Under the pieces are notes generated by a model. The model did not search any database. It was given only the letters and a program-made list of their open reading frames with translations, and was not told the DNA's origin. Both the position numbers and the translations under genes were made by a program. DNA of 5,838 nucleotides, taken from contig JAADEB010000111.1 of the NCBI GenBank assembly GCA_013153655.1, positions 1-5,838 on the forward strand, read 5' to 3'. Shown piece by piece: positions 1 through 5,838 of this stretch; positions within the stretch are counted from its first letter, which is position 1, and every line of letters starts with the position of its first letter. The stretch comes from Chlorobiota bacterium (GTDB lineage: Bacteria > Bacteroidota > Bacteroidia > Flavobacteriales > Flavobacteriaceae).

Positions 1-28
1 CGAAGCCTCGCAATGACCGCACCGGTCA
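1..28. repeat. Possible end of a GTCATTGCGAGG-type intergenic repeat with a small hairpin
   Basis: The first 17 bases, read on the minus strand, give GTCATTGCGAGGCTTCG. This resembles the end of the palindromic intergenic repeats beginning GTCATTGCGAGG that are scattered in many bacterial genomes (recalled, not searched). Positions 14-19 (TGACCG) and 23-28 (CGGTCA) form a perfect 6-bp stem around a 3-base loop. The rest of the element, if present, lies left of the window, so its full length and type cannot be judged. Confidence 0.4.
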
Positions 29-67
29 CCCGTCATCGGTCATCCGTCCCTCGATTTAACGATTTAA
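23..67. repeat. Short GTCAT-type repeats running into two 8-bp units
   Basis: CGGTCACC (23-30), CGTCAT (31-36), CGGTCATC (37-44) and CGTCCCT (45-51) are imperfect copies of one another. They lead straight into two perfect copies of CGATTTAA (52-59 and 60-67), the same unit that builds the large array further downstream. No reading frame of useful length covers this stretch. Confidence 0.5.
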
Positions 68-78
68 CGCTCAATAAT

Positions 79-106
79 AAAGGAACAAGGTGAAAGGAGC
101 AAGGGG
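79..106. repeat. Purine-rich 14-bp direct repeat, two copies
   Basis: AAAGGAACAAGGTG (79-92) is followed at once by AAAGGAGCAAGGGG (93-106), matching at 12 of 14 positions. A further AAAG follows at 107-110. AAACGT then occurs at 121-126 and again at 135-140, so this low-complexity texture continues up to about 140. Function is unknown and no gene is visible here. Confidence 0.6.
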
Positions 107-165
107 AAAGTGTGTTTGGGAAACGTAGAACGGTAAACGTGATAAAAAGCAGCAGAGCCATTTAT

Positions 166-503
166 CGGTTTAACGGTTCAACGATTCAACGATTTAACAA
201 TCTATTCAACTCTTCAACTTTTCAACTTTTCAACAGAAATTCTCCGGTTTAACGATTTGGCGATTGCATGATTTAACAACTATCATCGGTTTAACGGTTT
301 AACGATTTAACGGTTTAACAAATCTATTCAACTCTTCAACTTTTCAACTATTCAACAAAATTATCCGATTGAACGATTTAACGATTTAACAGCATTTCCC
401 ATCTATTCAACTATTCAACTCTTCAACTCTTCAACAGAAATTATCCGATTCAACGGTTTAACGATTCCACGATTCAACAGCATTCAACGACTGCACGATT
501 CAC
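166..503. repeat. Composite array of 8-bp units in alternating 32-bp blocks
   Basis: The stretch is built from 8-bp units sharing the pattern CNNTTYAA. Type A units are CGRTTYAA and type B units are CTNTTCAA. They are grouped mostly in fours: A at 166-197, B at 202-233, a degenerate A at 245-276, A at 287-318, B at 324-355, A at 366-389 (three clear units), B at 403-434 and A at 446-477, with a decayed tail to about 503. Linkers from a B block to the next A block are alike: CAGAAATTCTC (234-244), CAAAATTATC (356-365) and CAGAAATTATC (435-445). Successive A blocks begin 79, 42, 79 and 80 bp apart. TTTAA inside an 8-bp period throws stop codons into all frames, so the array is non-coding. It is A+T rich compared with the flanking genes. 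Role unknown; it could be slippage-prone filler or a protein-binding landscape. Confidence 0.9.
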
Positions 504-516
504 CAAATCTTTTCCC

Positions 517-524
517 TAACTTTG
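517..524 (+). promoter_or_regulatory. Bacteroidota-type -7 promoter element (TAnnTTTG)
   Basis: TAACTTTG matches the TAnnTTTG -7 consensus of the Bacteroidota primary sigma factor. It sits 16 bases before the preferred ATG (541) of the ArsC-family gene and 7 before an in-frame ATG at 532. I cannot find a convincing TTG-type -33 element about 20 bp upstream, where the tail of the repeat array lies. If transcription starts a few bases after the element, the leader is about 10 nt or absent. It would drive the rightward three-gene cluster. Confidence 0.65.
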
Positions 525-540
525 TAGCAAAATGCATCTT

Positions 541-903
541 ATGAACGAAAAAATCATCATATGGCACAATCCCCGCTGCCGAAAAAGCCGTGAAGGATTG
601 GCCGCCGTCGGGGAAATCGCCGAACAAAAAGGCTTGGAAATAGAAATCCGTAAATATCTCGACAATCCACCTACGCCCGGCGAACTCAAAAAAGTATTGA
701 AAATGGCCGGACTGAGCCCGTGGGATATTTTACGTAAACAGGAAAAAATCTGGAAAGAAAATTTCAAAGGCAAAGACCTTTCGGACGATGAATTGATACA
801 AATCATGTCTCAATATCCCAAACTTATCGAACGGCCCGTTGTCATCTACGGCAACAAAGCCGTACTGGCACGTCCTGCCGATAAAGTAAAAGAATTGTTC
901 TAA
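541..903 (+). CDS. arsC: ArsC-family arsenate reductase-like protein (thioredoxin fold)
   Basis: A 120-residue protein of the glutaredoxin-linked ArsC/YffB family, cytoplasmic and normally about 110-140 residues long, so it appears complete. The N-terminal strand is followed by the active-site loop HNPRCRKSR, with the single cysteine at residue 13 as the expected nucleophile. Arg65, Arg98 (in LIERPVV) and Arg111 (in ARPADKV) align by motif with the three arginines that bind oxyanion in plasmid R773 ArsC (Arg60, Arg94, Arg107). In true ArsC the cysteine reduces arsenate to arsenite with glutathione and glutaredoxin. Many chromosomal homologues have no proven arsenate activity, and no arsenite pump or ArsR regulator is in view. 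I chose ATG 541 because homologues begin just before the KIIIWHNPRC strand; ATG 532 would add MHL. It is the first gene of a rightward cluster, directly downstream of the TAACTTTG element. Confidence 0.88.
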   Translation: MNEKIIIWHNPRCRKSREGLAAVGEIAEQKGLEIEIRKYLDNPPTPGELKKVLKMAGLSPWDILRKQEKIWKENFKGKDLSDDELIQIMSQYPKLIERPVVIYGNKAVLARPADKVKELF

Positions 904-936
904 CAAGTGGCAAGCGGCGTTCCCGTCATAAAATGG

Positions 937-1689
937 ATGCTTAATCGCATTCCCCGGCCCTGGCTCATCCGCCTGAGCCAACGAACCCTTCCCCTGTGGG
1001 AACCTTTCTTCCGAGGGAAAGGCCTTACCGACCCCATCAACGGAAAAAATTACCGCAAATTCCTCCCCTACGGTTACGAACGGCTCCGCCCCAATGCCTT
1101 GTCTCCCGGCACATTGAGCCTGGAACGCCATCGTGCCCTGTGGCTGTATCTCCAACGCCACACCTCGTGGTGGAACGAACCGAAAGAGGTATTACACATC
1201 GCGCCCGAACAAATTTTTCACCGGCTTTTCCGAGAAAACCCCCGTTGGCGGGTAACTTCCCTGGATCTTTACAGTCCTTTGGCCGACATCAAGGCCGACA
1301 TCACCGCCATGCCTTTGGACGACAACCGCTTCGACCTGGTGTTCTGCAACCATGTGCTGGAACACATCCCCGACGACCGCAAGGCCATGAGCGAAATTTA
1401 CCGTGTACTCAAACCCGGCGGCACGGCCATTTTGCAAATCCCCTTGGACGCCTCCCGCCAAACCACTTTCGAAGACCCTTCCGTCACCGACCCCGCCGAA
1501 CGCGCCCGCCTTTTCGGACAATACGATCATGTACGCGTCTACGGTATGGATTTTATCGATCGACTGCGTGAAACCGGTTTCCGCGTACAAGCCATTCCCA
1601 TCAGCAAGCTCTTCTCCCCGGATGAAATAAAGCGCTACGCTTTGGATGCCGGCGAAATACTTCCCGTGGCCCAAAAACCCGCATCATGA
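937..1689 (+). CDS. Class I SAM-dependent methyltransferase with N-terminal degenerate ribbon
   Basis: A 250-residue cytoplasmic protein with a Methyltransf_11-like core. The SAM-binding first strand is VLHIAPEQ (residues 85-92), lacking the usual glycine-rich loop. It is followed by the acidic end of strand 2 (SLDLYSP, 108-114), DITAMPL (121-127), then LVFCNHVLEHIPDD (134-147) and the YRVLKPGG helix-turn (155-162). The segment TDPINGKNYRKFLPYG…NALSPGTLSLERHR (31-66) is where relatives I recall carry CPxCG and CPxC zinc-ribbon pairs; here those cysteines are replaced. The acceptor substrate is unknown. The start is uncertain: GTG 907, four bases after the previous stop, would add ten residues, but ATG 937 leads directly into the conserved IPRPWLIRLS segment. 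The stop overlaps the next start as ATGA. Codons favour C in the third position, as in its rightward neighbours. Confidence 0.85.
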   Translation: MLNRIPRPWLIRLSQRTLPLWEPFFRGKGLTDPINGKNYRKFLPYGYERLRPNALSPGTLSLERHRALWLYLQRHTSWWNEPKEVLHIAPEQIFHRLFRENPRWRVTSLDLYSPLADIKADITAMPLDDNRFDLVFCNHVLEHIPDDRKAMSEIYRVLKPGGTAILQIPLDASRQTTFEDPSVTDPAERARLFGQYDHVRVYGMDFIDRLRETGFRVQAIPISKLFSPDEIKRYALDAGEILPVAQKPAS

Positions 1690-2324
1690 GAAACCCGGAC
1701 CCGGATTGGGAAATCTATATCGAGCAATTTATTCCCCGCCTGGACCCTTTGTTGGACGAATTGGAAAATTATACCCGCTGGCACACCCCTTATCCCCAAA
1801 TGCTCAGCGGCAAGTGGCAGGCGGCTTTTCTTCATTTCCTGGTAAGGCTCAAACAACCCCGGCGCGTACTGGAAATCGGCACTTTTACCGGCTATGCCAC
1901 CCTGGCCATGGCCCAAGCATTGCCCGACGGAAGCAAAATCATTACCCTGGAAAATCATCCCGAAAACCTAAGCATCGCCCGGCGCTTCTTCCGCAAAAGT
2001 AAGTTCGGCCACAAAATCGAAGCGGTGGAAACCCAAGCCCCGAATTGGCTAAACCGAAATAACGAAAAATACGACCTTGTGTTCCTGGATGCCGATAAGG
2101 AAAATTATCCCCTGTACTACCAAATCATTAAAAAAAGCTTGAATTCCGGCGCCTGGTGGATAACCGACAATGTGTTGTGGAACGGCAAAGTGCTGAATCC
2201 CGGACGGGACCCGCAAGCCCGCGCCATTGCCGCCTTCAACGAATCCGTGCGACGCGATCCCCAATTGGAAACCATGCTGATTCCCCTGCGCGACGGCCTC
2301 CTGTGGACCGTCTACCGTCCCTAA
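1686..2324 (+). CDS. Class I O-methyltransferase (Methyltransf_3 / caffeoyl-CoA OMT-like)
   Basis: A 212-residue soluble enzyme, the normal length for the bacterial branch of the cation-dependent O-methyltransferases related to COMT and CCoAOMT. The SAM site is VLEIGTFTGYATLAMA (61-76), with the acidic strand-2 end at ITLEN (86-90). The metal-binding residues of the family are all present: Asp135 in FLDADKENY, and Asp161-Asn162 in ITDNVLWNGKV. The C-terminus IPLRDGLLWTVYRP is the characteristic last strand. These enzymes transfer a methyl group from SAM to a hydroxyl, often of a catechol, using Mg2+ or another divalent metal. The physiological acceptor of the Bacteroidota members is not known to me. 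Its ATG overlaps the upstream methyltransferase stop (ATGA), so translation is probably coupled. Its own stop lies only six bases from the stop of the converging leftward cluster. Confidence 0.93.
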   Translation: MRNPDPDWEIYIEQFIPRLDPLLDELENYTRWHTPYPQMLSGKWQAAFLHFLVRLKQPRRVLEIGTFTGYATLAMAQALPDGSKIITLENHPENLSIARRFFRKSKFGHKIEAVETQAPNWLNRNNEKYDLVFLDADKENYPLYYQIIKKSLNSGAWWITDNVLWNGKVLNPGRDPQARAIAAFNESVRRDPQLETMLIPLRDGLLWTVYRP

Positions 2325-2330
2325 ACCTTC

Positions 2331-2822
2331 CTATCCCACCGTCAAGGCTCCCCCTCCGTAACGGTCGTCCCGGAAATCCCGGAAACCTTCTTCACGAAGC
2401 AAACGAATAACTTCGCGCCGCAATTTTCCCGAACCTTCGCCCGTAATGATTTTAAACGGCCGGCGGTTTTGGCGTTTCATAAGACGAATAAACCGCCGCG
2501 CTTCGCGCAATTGATACGTCAAAATCTCATGAGCCGGAGCATTCCGCATGTGCGGATTCAGTTTTTCGATATGCAAGTCCAATTCCGGCGAACGCTTGGC
2601 CGCCTTAGGCTTTTGCTTATCCCCTTTCTGCCAGGGAACATAGGCGCCCACACGGCGGGTCAAATCCATTTCGTCGGCCAGGCAATCGGCGGCATCGAAA
2701 CGTTCCGTAAATCCGAATTCATCCTCCACCCAAACGCTGTCGCCTTCCACACGCCTGACGATGCCGCTAAAATCCTTGCGGCGGTGGAAACACCTGATGC
2801 CCGGACGTAAACGATACTTCAC
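2331..2822 (-). CDS. Small Smr-domain protein with N-terminal DUF2027-like barrel
   Basis: A basic 163-residue protein. Residues 3-50 (RLRPGIRCF…GIVRRVEGDSVWVEDEFGF) resemble the N-terminal barrel of the DUF2027/Smr proteins of Bacteroidota. A linker rich in Lys and Pro follows (65-79), then a C-terminal Smr domain like the one ending MutS2: LDLHIEKL (81-88), a long helix, KIITGEGSGKLRREV (124-138) and the closing GGGAL strand (156-160). Smr domains bind and in some cases nick nucleic acids. The usual HGxGxG turn here reads TGEGSG, so the histidine is replaced by Thr127, while the LDLH histidine (84) remains. Family members I recall are about twice as long, so the middle part seems to be missing. 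The start is GTG at 2820-2822, four bases after the aminotransferase stop, which implies coupling. There is no other Met before residue 52, which would cut off the barrel. Confidence 0.82.
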   Translation of the reverse strand: MKYRLRPGIRCFHRRKDFSGIVRRVEGDSVWVEDEFGFTERFDAADCLADEMDLTRRVGAYVPWQKGDKQKPKAAKRSPELDLHIEKLNPHMRNAPAHEILTYQLREARRFIRLMKRQNRRPFKIITGEGSGKLRREVIRLLREEGFRDFRDDRYGGGALTVG

Positions 2823-2826
2823 CGCT

Positions 2827-4017
2827 CTAACTTATGGAATCCAAAACCTTCCGGATGATTTCCCAAGCCATGTCGATTTCTTCGTAGGAAACCGTCAAGG
2901 GAGGCGTCAGCCGGACGGCCCGCGGCTCGTAGAGGAGCCAAAACAGGATGAGACCGTGCTCCAAGGCTTGGAGAATCAGCTTGTCGGCCGTGGCTTTGTC
3001 CGGCATCATTAAGGCCAGCATCAAACCGCGCCCGCGAATCTCGCGAATAAGCGGATGCCGGAAGCGCGAACGTATGTAAGCCTCTTTGTCCAAGGCCGCC
3101 GCCCCCAAATCCCGTTTCCGGATTTGGCGGAGCGTTTCCAAGGCGGCCGCCGCCACCACCGGATGTCCGCCGAAGGTGGTAATATGACCCATCGGCGGCC
3201 GGCGCAACACTTCCGCCATTTCTGCCGACGTGTGTAAGGCACCTATGGGAAATCCGCCGCCCAAGGCTTTGCCCGTCACCAGGATGTCGGGAACCGCACC
3301 ATAGTTTTCGAATCCGAACATGGGTCCCGTACGCGCAAAACCCGTTTGAATCTCGTCCAAAATCAACAAACTGCCCGTTTGGTCGCAACGCACGCGAACG
3401 GCTTCCAAATAACCGTCCCGCGGTTCGATGAAACCCGCACCGCCTTGAATGGTTTCCAAAATCACCGCCGCGGTCCGGTCCGTAATTTTATCCAAATCCT
3501 CCTTCCGGTTGAAACGAATAAAATCCACCCCGGGAATAAGCGGAACAAACGGACGCTTGCGCGGCTCATAACCCATCACCGACATGGAACCTTGCGTGTT
3601 GCCGTGATACGAATGCACGGCCGCCACGATCTTGGGTCGTCCCGTATATCTTTTGGCCAATTTCAAGGCCGCCTCCACCGCCTCGGTACCCGAATTCACC
3701 GGGTACATTTTCGATAAATTTCCCGGTAACAACGAGGCCAATTCCTCCGCCAATTCCACCGAAACATCCTGAATAAATTCGCCGTACACCATCACGTGCC
3801 AATAACGCGCCAACTGGCGCCGCACCGCCGCTTCCACTTCCGGCGGACGATGACCCAAAGGCAAGGCCGACACACCGGCCACCATATCCAAATACCGCCG
3901 GCCGTCGCGACCGTAAATAAAACTTCCTTCCGCGCCTACGGGTTCCACACCCATATCTTCCGGTCCGGTCTGAATCAAACGTTGCCGGAAAAGGCTTTTG
4001 TAATCTTTTATGCTCAT
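2827..4017 (-). CDS. Class III PLP-dependent aminotransferase (acetylornithine/ornithine aminotransferase-like)
   Basis: A complete 396-residue fold-type I enzyme, cytoplasmic. PLP-site features appear in order: NSGTEA (108-113) for the phosphate, SYHGNTQGS (136-144), DEIQTGFARTG (221-231) with Asp221 contacting the pyridine nitrogen, Lys250 in VTGKALGGGFPIGA as the Schiff-base lysine, and ITTFGGHP (279-286) from the partner subunit. Arg368 in AVRLTPPLT is the usual carboxylate-binding arginine. HVMVYGEFIQ (74-83) is typical, as I recall, of a Bacteroidota group annotated as the aspartate aminotransferase family. The common EPIQGEGG motif reads ETIQGGAG (188-195), so specificity for acetylornithine should not be assumed. 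It would move an amino group from an amino or omega-amino acid to a keto acid. The ATG at 4015-4017 lies 32 bp after the symporter stop, with no visible promoter or terminator between them, so co-transcription is likely. No arg genes are in view. Confidence 0.92.
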   Translation of the reverse strand: MSIKDYKSLFRQRLIQTGPEDMGVEPVGAEGSFIYGRDGRRYLDMVAGVSALPLGHRPPEVEAAVRRQLARYWHVMVYGEFIQDVSVELAEELASLLPGNLSKMYPVNSGTEAVEAALKLAKRYTGRPKIVAAVHSYHGNTQGSMSVMGYEPRKRPFVPLIPGVDFIRFNRKEDLDKITDRTAAVILETIQGGAGFIEPRDGYLEAVRVRCDQTGSLLILDEIQTGFARTGPMFGFENYGAVPDILVTGKALGGGFPIGALHTSAEMAEVLRRPPMGHITTFGGHPVVAAAALETLRQIRKRDLGAAALDKEAYIRSRFRHPLIREIRGRGLMLALMMPDKATADKLILQALEHGLILFWLLYEPRAVRLTPPLTVSYEEIDMAWEIIRKVLDSIS

Positions 4018-4049
4018 CGGATTATTAAAAATATCACGAATAAGGTTTC

Positions 4050-5838
4050 CTATCCGGCCAATTTTTTCCAGCCGATTTTTTGCATATTACGGTAAATAAC
4101 AAAGGCCGTTATCACCACAATAATAAAGAACACCGATGCTTCGGCATATTCCTTGAACAAATATTTGCCTATGCCGAACAATGCCGACAACACCATCAAC
4201 ACACCCGCCAGCCAATTGACAAACAGCAGGCTGTAACCCCGGTCGCCTTTCACGTCCGGCAATTCCGCTTCGATTTTGCGCCAACCTATACCGCCCGGAT
4301 GCACCTTGCGGTAGAAGGTATATAATTTTTCGCGCGGCGTAGGCCGTGTCAGGAAGGTCACCGCCAGCCAAACCAAAGTGGACCAAGCCACAACGCTCAG
4401 GAAGATTTTTTCGTAATCGTCGTTGATGTTCCAATGCATGCCGTAGGGTCCTATGAGAAACGGCAACAACACATAAGGCGCCACCATGGCCGAAATTTCG
4501 CTCCAAGCATTCACGCGCCACCAGTACCATCGCAAAATCAACACCGCACCGATACCGCCGCTGGCAATCAAAATAATTTTCCAGGCATCACTGATACGGT
4601 TCAATTGGGTGGTGATCACAAAAGCGATGAGCATCATCACAAAGGTGGCCACCCGCGACACGCTTACGTAATATTTTTCCGTGCCGCCCGGACGAACAAA
4701 CGGCCGCCACAGGTCGTTGATAATGTAGGACGTACCCCAAACCGTTTGCGAGGCCAGCGTGGACATATAAGCCGCAAAAAAAGCCGCCAGCATCAAGCCG
4801 ATCCAACCCGAAGGCATCAGGTCGCGAATGAGCATCACGTAGGTGGCGCCTTTGTCCTCGGCACCGGGATAAATCACCAAGGCCGCCAAAGCCGCCAAAA
4901 TCCAAGGCCACGGACGCAAGGCGTAATGAGCGATGTTGAACCAAAGCGTGGCAAAAAGGGAATGCTTCTCGTCCTTGGCACTCATCATCCGCTGCGCGAT
5001 ATAACCGCCTCCGCCCGGCTCGGCACCCGGATACCAACTGGCCCACCATTGCACGCCCAGGTAGGTAAACAAGGCCAAACCCGAAAGTTTGAGCAATCCC
5101 GTAGCCTCACCACCCGCCGTGGCCGGCTCATCGCCCGTTACGGGAAAGAAATCGAAAACCCATTTTACGTCCGCCAAAGATTGTTTCAACCCGTCGATGC
5201 CGCCCACATGCCGCACGGCATACACCGCCAAGGCAATGCTCCCCGTCATGGCCATCACAAACTGAAAACTGTCGGTTACCGATACGCCCATCAAACCCGA
5301 AAGCGATGAATAAAACGCCACAAACATCATCATCAAAGCCACGTAAATCATCTGCGCCGACAGGTGCAAACCCATTATATCCACTTCCCTCATTCCCATA
5401 AAAGTCAGGTCGGGAAACATCACGGTCAGGATTTTGACCATGGCCAGGTTTACCCAGGCAATCACAATGGCATTCATCAGGATGCCGATATACACGGCCC
5501 GGAACCCGCGTAAAAATTTAGCCGGCGCACCGTGGTAGCGGATGTCCACAAATTCCGCGTCGGTCAGAATATGCGCCCGCCGCCAAAGCCTGGCAAAAAA
5601 GAACACCGTCAATATACCGCCGATGACCATATTCCACCACAGCCAATTTCCCGAAATTCCGTGCTTGGCCACCAATTCCGTAACCGCCAAAGGCGTATCC
5701 GCCGCAAAGGTGGTAGCCACCATGCTCGTACCCGCAATCCACCAAGGCAGGTTCCGCCCGCTCAGGAAAAAATTACCCGTATTCTTGCCCGCCTTCTTGG
5801 AAAAATACAACGAAATTCCCAAACTCAGCGCAAAGTAC
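4050..5838 (-). CDS. SSS-family sodium:solute symporter, 5' end beyond the window
   Basis: An integral inner-membrane transporter of the solute:sodium symporter family (TC 2.A.21). About 596 residues are visible, and the frame stays open to the right edge (YFALSLGISLYFSKK…), so part of the first membrane segment and the true start lie outside. Numbering from the TTG at 5822: SGRNLPWWIAGTSMVATTFAADTPLAV (21-47) is the conserved first-helix region, SSLSGLMGVSVTD (172-184) and PGAEPGGGGYIAQRMM (265-280) are family motifs, and AAFFAAYMSTLASQ (346-359) corresponds to the helix whose small and hydroxyl residues help form the Na2 sodium site. I count roughly 14 hydrophobic segments, with a cytoplasmic-looking charged stretch at 492-528. 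Substrates in this family include sugars, proline, pantothenate and others; here it is unknown. The following aminotransferase hints at an amino compound. The TTG at 5822 is not a plausible start, because it cuts the first helix. Confidence 0.92.
   Translation of the reverse strand, partial: YFALSLGISLYFSKKAGKNTGNFFLSGRNLPWWIAGTSMVATTFAADTPLAVTELVAKHGISGNWLWWNMVIGGILTVFFFARLWRRAHILTDAEFVDIRYHGAPAKFLRGFRAVYIGILMNAIVIAWVNLAMVKILTVMFPDLTFMGMREVDIMGLHLSAQMIYVALMMMFVAFYSSLSGLMGVSVTDSFQFVMAMTGSIALAVYAVRHVGGIDGLKQSLADVKWVFDFFPVTGDEPATAGGEATGLLKLSGLALFTYLGVQWWASWYPGAEPGGGGYIAQRMMSAKDEKHSLFATLWFNIAHYALRPWPWILAALAALVIYPGAEDKGATYVMLIRDLMPSGWIGLMLAAFFAAYMSTLASQTVWGTSYIINDLWRPFVRPGGTEKYYVSVSRVATFVMMLIAFVITTQLNRISDAWKIILIASGGIGAVLILRWYWWRVNAWSEISAMVAPYVLLPFLIGPYGMHWNINDDYEKIFLSVVAWSTLVWLAVTFLTRPTPREKLYTFYRKVHPGGIGWRKIEAELPDVKGDRGYSLLFVNWLAGVLMVLSALFGIGKYLFKEYAEASVFFIIVVITAFVIYRNMQKIGWKKLAG

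Noticed and set aside
166..503. CRISPR array
   Set aside because: Units are 8 bp, contiguous and degenerate, with no unique spacers of 25-40 bp, and there are no cas genes nearby.
1..516. Small protein or structured RNA gene in the repeat region
   Set aside because: Stop codons recur in all frames because of the 8-bp period, there is no tRNA or riboswitch-like pairing, and the only hairpin seen is the 6-bp stem at 14-28.
907..909. GTG as the preferred start of the first methyltransferase
   Set aside because: Possible because it lies four bases after the previous stop, but ATG 937 leads straight into the conserved IPRPWLIRLS segment. Kept as an alternative only.
730..1161. Leftward open frame of 143 codons opposite the ArsC-like and methyltransferase genes
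   Set aside because: It runs across two real genes on the other strand and has no family signal.
2819..3388. Leftward open frame of 189 codons inside the aminotransferase
   Set aside because: Glycine-rich, featureless translation in another frame of a well-supported aminotransferase.
4018..4049. Separate promoter or terminator between symporter and aminotransferase
   Set aside because: The 32-bp gap has no TAnnTTTG element on the minus strand and no stem-loop, so it reads as an intra-operon spacer.
4434..5309. Long rightward open frame of 291 codons opposite the symporter
   Set aside because: Its translation is rich in His, Arg, Gln and Pro with no recognisable domain. It is the complement of a clear transporter gene.
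5820..5822. TTG start for the symporter
   Set aside because: The frame stays open to the right edge with hydrophobic residues (YFALSL) that belong to the first membrane helix, so the real start is outside the window.

Overview
The window looks like a piece of a Bacteroidota chromosome with moderate GC. Three things point there. The first gene of the rightward cluster is preceded by TAACTTTG, which fits the TAnnTTTG -7 element of this phylum. Genes lack clear Shine-Dalgarno sites. The protein set (an IPRPWLIRLS-type methyltransferase, an N-terminal-barrel + Smr protein, a class III aminotransferase containing the stretch HVMVYGEFIQ, and a large SSS symporter with RPWPW and GAEPGGGGYIAQRMM) matches my memory of families common in that phylum. 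Genus cannot be told from the sequence.

Layout. Positions 1-516 hold no gene. They form a mosaic of short repeats, dominated at 166-503 by an orderly array of 8-bp units. Positions 517-2324 carry a rightward cluster of three genes: an ArsC-family reductase, a class I SAM methyltransferase with an altered N-terminal ribbon-like region, and a class I O-methyltransferase that overlaps its neighbour by ATGA. Six bases further on, a leftward cluster ends. Read in its own direction it is: an SSS-family Na+/solute symporter (its first residues lie beyond the right edge), a class III PLP aminotransferase 32 bp downstream, and a small Smr-domain protein 4 bp after that.

How the genes may work together (inference). 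The symporter and aminotransferase are closely spaced and could take up and transaminate an amino compound, but nothing in the sequence fixes the substrate. The Smr protein looks like a translationally coupled passenger. The rightward genes have no evident shared pathway. I see no phage, transposon, toxin-antitoxin, CRISPR or other defence genes. The coding part is ordinary, and the most unusual element is the upstream repeat array, with smaller points in the altered motifs of the methyltransferase and Smr proteins.
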